Source: Flavipsychrobacter sp. (lineage in GTDB: Bacteria; Bacteroidota; Bacteroidia; Chitinophagales; Chitinophagaceae). Taken from it: a DNA stretch of 64,000 nucleotides. The notes beneath the pieces were generated by a model, which saw nothing but the letters and a program-made list of their open reading frames with translations, was not told where the DNA came from and made no database searches. This document shows positions 60,977-64,000 of this stretch, one piece after another; within the stretch, counting starts at the first letter, position 1; every line of letters begins with the position of its first letter. The stretch spans positions 1-64,000 of the forward strand of contig JARLGY010000023.1 of the NCBI GenBank assembly GCA_031292525.1. Reading direction: 5' to 3'. The position numbers and the translations under genes are program-made.

Positions 60977-62260
60977 ATGGCAAGCATTACAGAAAGAGAC
61001 AGGAAGGTGATATGGCATCCGTACACACCTATGAAAATATGGCCCGAGGCTATAGGCATAGTAAGTGGTAAAGATGAATACTTGTATGACGAACAAGGCA
61101 AGACCTATATTGACGCCATATCGAGCTGGTGGGTGACCCTGCATGGCCATGCCAACCCATACATAGCACAGAAAATCAGCGAACAACTGACGGTGCTGGA
61201 ACACTGCATATTTGCAGGTTTCACACACGAGCCTGCTGTGCGCCTGGCCGAAAGACTTTTGGAAGTACTACCGGGCAACCAGAAAAAGATATTCTATACA
61301 GACAATGGATCGACTGCTGTAGAGGTAGCAATTAAGATGGCGCTGCAGTACTACAACAATAAGGGACAAACGCGCAAGCGCATTGTAGCACTCGAGAATG
61401 CTTATCATGGCGATACATTTGGCGCTATGTCGGTAAGTGGACGCAGTATGTTTACCAAGGCATTCGATCATTTTTTGTTTGATGTAGATATCGTTCCATT
61501 TCCTACTGATGAAAACCAGCACGTGAGCATAGCCATGCTGGAAGAACTACTCGTGAACGGCGATGTAGCTGCTTTTATTGTAGAGCCACTTGTGCAGGGT
61601 ACTGCAGGTATGCAAATGTACCCACCAGCAGTATTAGAGGCCTTTTTTGCACTGTGCAAGAAGCACGATACACTGATCATAGCTGATGAGGTAATGACCG
61701 GTTTTGGCAGAACAGGCACTTTGTTTGCCTGCGATACTATCACTACTCCACCTGATATCATTTGTGTATCGAAAGGTATTACCGGCGGTACTATGCCACT
61801 GGGCGTGACCGCCTGCACTATGGATGTGTTTGATGCATTTTACGACGATGATCGCACGAAGGCGCTGTATCATGGCCACTCTTATACAGCCAACCCTATA
61901 GCTTGCACGGCGTCCCTTGCCAGCCTTGATCTGCTTTTAGCTGACGACTCCGTAGCCAACCGCAAAAGAATAGCAGAACGGCATGCTGCCTTTGCAAGCA
62001 AAATAGCAATGGCCGAAAATGTAAAAGTAACCAGGCAGGCCGGTACCATTTTAGCCATAGAGCTTGACACACATGAACCAACATCGTACACGAACAAATA
62101 CAGAGACCTTATTTATAGGTTCTTTATAGATAAAGGAGTACTGATGCGCCCGCTGGGCAACATCATATACCTTATGCCGCCCTACTGCATATCAGACGCT
62201 TCGCTTACTTATGTGTATGCCTGCATTGAAGAATTATTGGGAGTTTTAAGTACACAATAA
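60977..62260 (+). CDS. bioA: Adenosylmethionine-8-amino-7-oxononanoate aminotransferase
   Basis: A 427-residue class III PLP aminotransferase that makes 7,8-diaminopelargonate using S-adenosylmethionine as amino donor. It begins in the BioA manner (RKVIWHPYTPMKIW). Later signs are SSWWVTLHGHANPYI (about 49-63), IADEVMTGFGRTGTLFAC (about 233-250) with the PLP Asp, and the Schiff-base Lys in CVSKGITGGTMPLG (about 265). Length is normal. It lies one base behind bioD and 3 bases before the diiron protein gene. Confidence 0.97.
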   Translation: MASITERDRKVIWHPYTPMKIWPEAIGIVSGKDEYLYDEQGKTYIDAISSWWVTLHGHANPYIAQKISEQLTVLEHCIFAGFTHEPAVRLAERLLEVLPGNQKKIFYTDNGSTAVEVAIKMALQYYNNKGQTRKRIVALENAYHGDTFGAMSVSGRSMFTKAFDHFLFDVDIVPFPTDENQHVSIAMLEELLVNGDVAAFIVEPLVQGTAGMQMYPPAVLEAFFALCKKHDTLIIADEVMTGFGRTGTLFACDTITTPPDIICVSKGITGGTMPLGVTACTMDVFDAFYDDDRTKALYHGHSYTANPIACTASLASLDLLLADDSVANRKRIAERHAAFASKIAMAENVKVTRQAGTILAIELDTHEPTSYTNKYRDLIYRFFIDKGVLMRPLGNIIYLMPPYCISDASLTYVYACIEELLGVLSTQ

Positions 62261-62263
62261 CTT

Positions 62264-62884
62264 ATGGAACAGCAACAACTAAAAACAGTTATAGATAAGA
62301 TCACTGCATCGCCCCTTATCCATGCCAAGTGGCTCAACAGCTTGTCTATGATGGAGAATACGGGTGCACGCAAAATATCTCACTATGAGCACCCTGTGCA
62401 TACCGATATAATAGTGCTGAAGCACGCAGCCGAAGAAGCACGCCATGCCTACTACCTTAAAAAGCTTATTGCGAAGGTGGTACCAAACGCATGTCCTGAT
62501 TATTCTTTTCAGTACTTGCTGGCACCAGTAGAAAGCCACCACTACCTGCATAGGCTAGATACACAGGCCTGCCGCTACCTGAAGGCTAACCTGGGCCTTA
62601 CCGGGCGCGCAATGAAGCACGGAGCATACCTGCTGGTTACTTATGCCATAGAAGTACGGGCCGATATGCTGTACGAAACTTACCAAGAGGTACTTACTGC
62701 CATCAAATCGCGGGTGAACGTAAAATCGATCATTAAAGAAGAGGAAGGCCACCTCGCCGAGATGACCCGCATGCTGCAGGCATTCCACCCGCAATGGGAG
62801 TCCTTGGCCAACGATGCCGTACAGATTGAATCGGCATTGTTTACTGCATGGATGAGGGCTGTGGAGCAAGAGATGAGCAATTAA
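62264..62884 (+). CDS. Ferritin-like diiron protein at the end of the biotin operon
   Basis: A 206-residue all-helical protein not assigned to a known enzyme. It has the four-helix diiron carboxylate pattern: E31 in helix 1, E58-x-x-H61 (EEARHAYYLKK), E130 (or E138) in helix 3 (YAIEVRADMLYETY), and E160-x-x-H163 (EEEGHLAEM). Spacing matches ferritin-like oxygenases/oxidases. It starts 3 bases after bioA, in a strictly packed operon closed by a terminator, so a role tied to biotin is likely. The operon has neither bioC nor bioH nor any bioI/bioW/bioZ-type gene; this protein might take part in making the pimeloyl precursor or in an oxygen-dependent step. That is inference. Confidence 0.8.
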   Translation: MEQQQLKTVIDKITASPLIHAKWLNSLSMMENTGARKISHYEHPVHTDIIVLKHAAEEARHAYYLKKLIAKVVPNACPDYSFQYLLAPVESHHYLHRLDTQACRYLKANLGLTGRAMKHGAYLLVTYAIEVRADMLYETYQEVLTAIKSRVNVKSIIKEEEGHLAEMTRMLQAFHPQWESLANDAVQIESALFTAWMRAVEQEMSN

Positions 62885-62963
62885 ACATTTGCGCTGAAAA
62901 GTAGGTTGACTATTGAGGAAGGCGTTGGATATTTTATGAAGCAGGTTGATTACGCATATTATT

Positions 62964-63000
62964 ATGAAGAGGTGGGCTATGGCTCACCTTTTTGTTTTTA
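62964..63000 (+). terminator. Terminator of the biotin operon (copy 2 of a 37-base element)
   Basis: Identical over 37 bases to 47112-47148. Hairpin GGTGGGC/GCTCACC plus T run; 79 bases after the stop of the diiron protein gene. Confidence 0.85.
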
Positions 63001-63135
63001 AGTACTACTGCACATGGCTAAATCTGCTTGTTTGATAATAATTGTAATTTTTAGTAAATAATTTTTGTGCGCTTTTGTTTGGTGTTATTGATGTTTTTAT
63101 AGATATTAATACTCTTATTTAAAAACCACGAACTT

Positions 63136-64000
63136 ATGCCTCTAAAACTCTACGCAGCACTACTTGCGTTACTACCATTTGCCGCCGTTGCGCAACCCAC
63201 TGTCGTAAACCGCGAACAGTACCCGGACAATGCAATAGTACACTACCTGTACACTAACACCTTACCGGCTGGCAGTGCGGGCGCCAACCAAACATGGAAT
63301 TTCTCAACACTTACAGCTGACACCAGCAGACTCAACGACACGCTAACAGAATACGTAACTGTGCCAGGCAGTGCCGGCGGCCCATATGCGGGCTTAGTAC
63401 AAGCTGAAAAATTTTCAGATAGCACAGAACAGTACATAAAAATGAACGGTAATAACCTGGGGATTTCGTATTGGGCTGACTCGGCTGTTGCGGGCTACTT
63501 CACAAACTATGCACACCCGTTAGCAGAACAGATATATAGTATGTCGTTAGGTGCTACAGTAAGCGATACAGTGACATATACTGGTAGAAATTCTGGCATG
63601 CCTAATAGCGGCTATGATTCTGTTATGCTTGTAGTAGATGCATATGGAACACTTACATTGCCTAACCGTACATACAATAATGTAGTGCGGCTAAAAGAGG
63701 TTAAAAACGACTCACAAGTAATCCCAATCCTTGGACTCAAAATCATTGAAGAAGAAGTGAGCTATAGATGGTATAATGCATCTTATATATCGCCTTTGCT
63801 TACTAGTGATACTGCCTATTATAAGATCACTGTTGCAGGTAATCCTGCTGCCGACACCGCGGAGTACATTACATATACCCGGTACTTGCTGGCTGAGCAT
63901 ATAAGCATAGGTGTTAGTACTATTCCATTGAATCATGTTTCATTCAACGGGCACATAGGCAATACTGCGGTTGTACTTACCGGAAGTTTCACAGCCGGCA
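63136..64000 (+). CDS. Exported protein, truncated by the window end
   Basis: An open frame of 288 codons with no stop before the edge. It starts MPLKLYAALLALLPFAAVAQ, a clear signal peptide with cleavage after AVAQ. The mature part is rich in Thr, Ser, Asn, Tyr and short strands (NREQYPDNAIVHYLYTNTL, GANQTWNFSTLTADTS, EISYRWYNASYISPLL-like segments), typical of secreted Bacteroidota proteins. The motif GANQTWNFS is often seen at the N-terminus of proteins with a T9SS C-terminal sorting domain, which would lie beyond 64000. Codon use is like that of its neighbours. Family unknown. Confidence 0.8.
   Translation, partial: MPLKLYAALLALLPFAAVAQPTVVNREQYPDNAIVHYLYTNTLPAGSAGANQTWNFSTLTADTSRLNDTLTEYVTVPGSAGGPYAGLVQAEKFSDSTEQYIKMNGNNLGISYWADSAVAGYFTNYAHPLAEQIYSMSLGATVSDTVTYTGRNSGMPNSGYDSVMLVVDAYGTLTLPNRTYNNVVRLKEVKNDSQVIPILGLKIIEEEVSYRWYNASYISPLLTSDTAYYKITVAGNPAADTAEYITYTRYLLAEHISIGVSTIPLNHVSFNGHIGNTAVVLTGSFTAG

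Overview
The window looks like a chromosomal segment of a Bacteroidota bacterium, most likely of the Chitinophagales/Sphingobacteriales side. The signs are a type IX secretion (T9SS) type B C-terminal domain, a DUF2723 glycosyltransferase-like membrane protein, a bacterial GH3 protein, the dut/nucleotidyltransferase/TPR/DUF4292 cluster, weak ribosome binding sites, and repeated TAnnTTTG -7 promoter boxes 10-50 bases before starts. No rRNA, tRNA, CRISPR array or intact insertion sequence was seen.

Layout. 0-6.8 kb: a GlxA-type regulator, small stress/detoxification-type enzymes (VOC, SRPBCC, ABM, AhpD-like) and a large AT-rich HD + GHKL ATPase gene next to an array of paired-hairpin repeats. 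6.9-13.3 kb: a protein with a Cry-toxin-like domain I, a DEAD-box helicase, a YceI + outer-membrane barrel operon and an ALDH7-type dehydrogenase. 13.3-20 kb: a CDP-sugar cassette (rfbF, rfbG, epimerase) followed by dut, a sugar nucleotidyltransferase, a TPR protein and a DUF4292 lipoprotein with overlapping ends. 20-31.8 kb: housekeeping genes (GH3, DUF2723, leucine dehydrogenase, purC, hutU, ispF, msrB-msrA). 31.8-42.4 kb: a CzcCBA-type metal efflux operon with two tandem pump genes. 42.5-47.1 kb: Nif3-like protein, zinc-ribbon protein, and ugd + UXS, which together make UDP-xylose.

47.1-58.2 kb is the accessory part: gene-poor stretches with several families of hairpin repeats, a three-gene HTH / AAA ATPase / HNH nuclease module resembling Septu anti-phage defence, a small gene duplicated on both sides of a T9SS cargo gene (one copy killed by a nonsense codon), and an HTH-pentapeptide protein. 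58.2-62.9 kb is a tight biotin operon, bioB-bioF-bioD-bioA, that ends in a ferritin-like diiron protein of unknown role. The window closes inside an exported protein gene.

The strongest candidates for undescribed biology are the Septu-like module with its 330-residue N-terminal extension, the orphan HD-GHKL ATPase (both AT-rich genes end 12-17 bases from a copy of the same hairpin repeat), the diiron protein in the biotin operon, the Cry-domain-I protein, and the repeat family with conserved frames and variable stems. All functional calls were made by reading sequence alone, without database searches.
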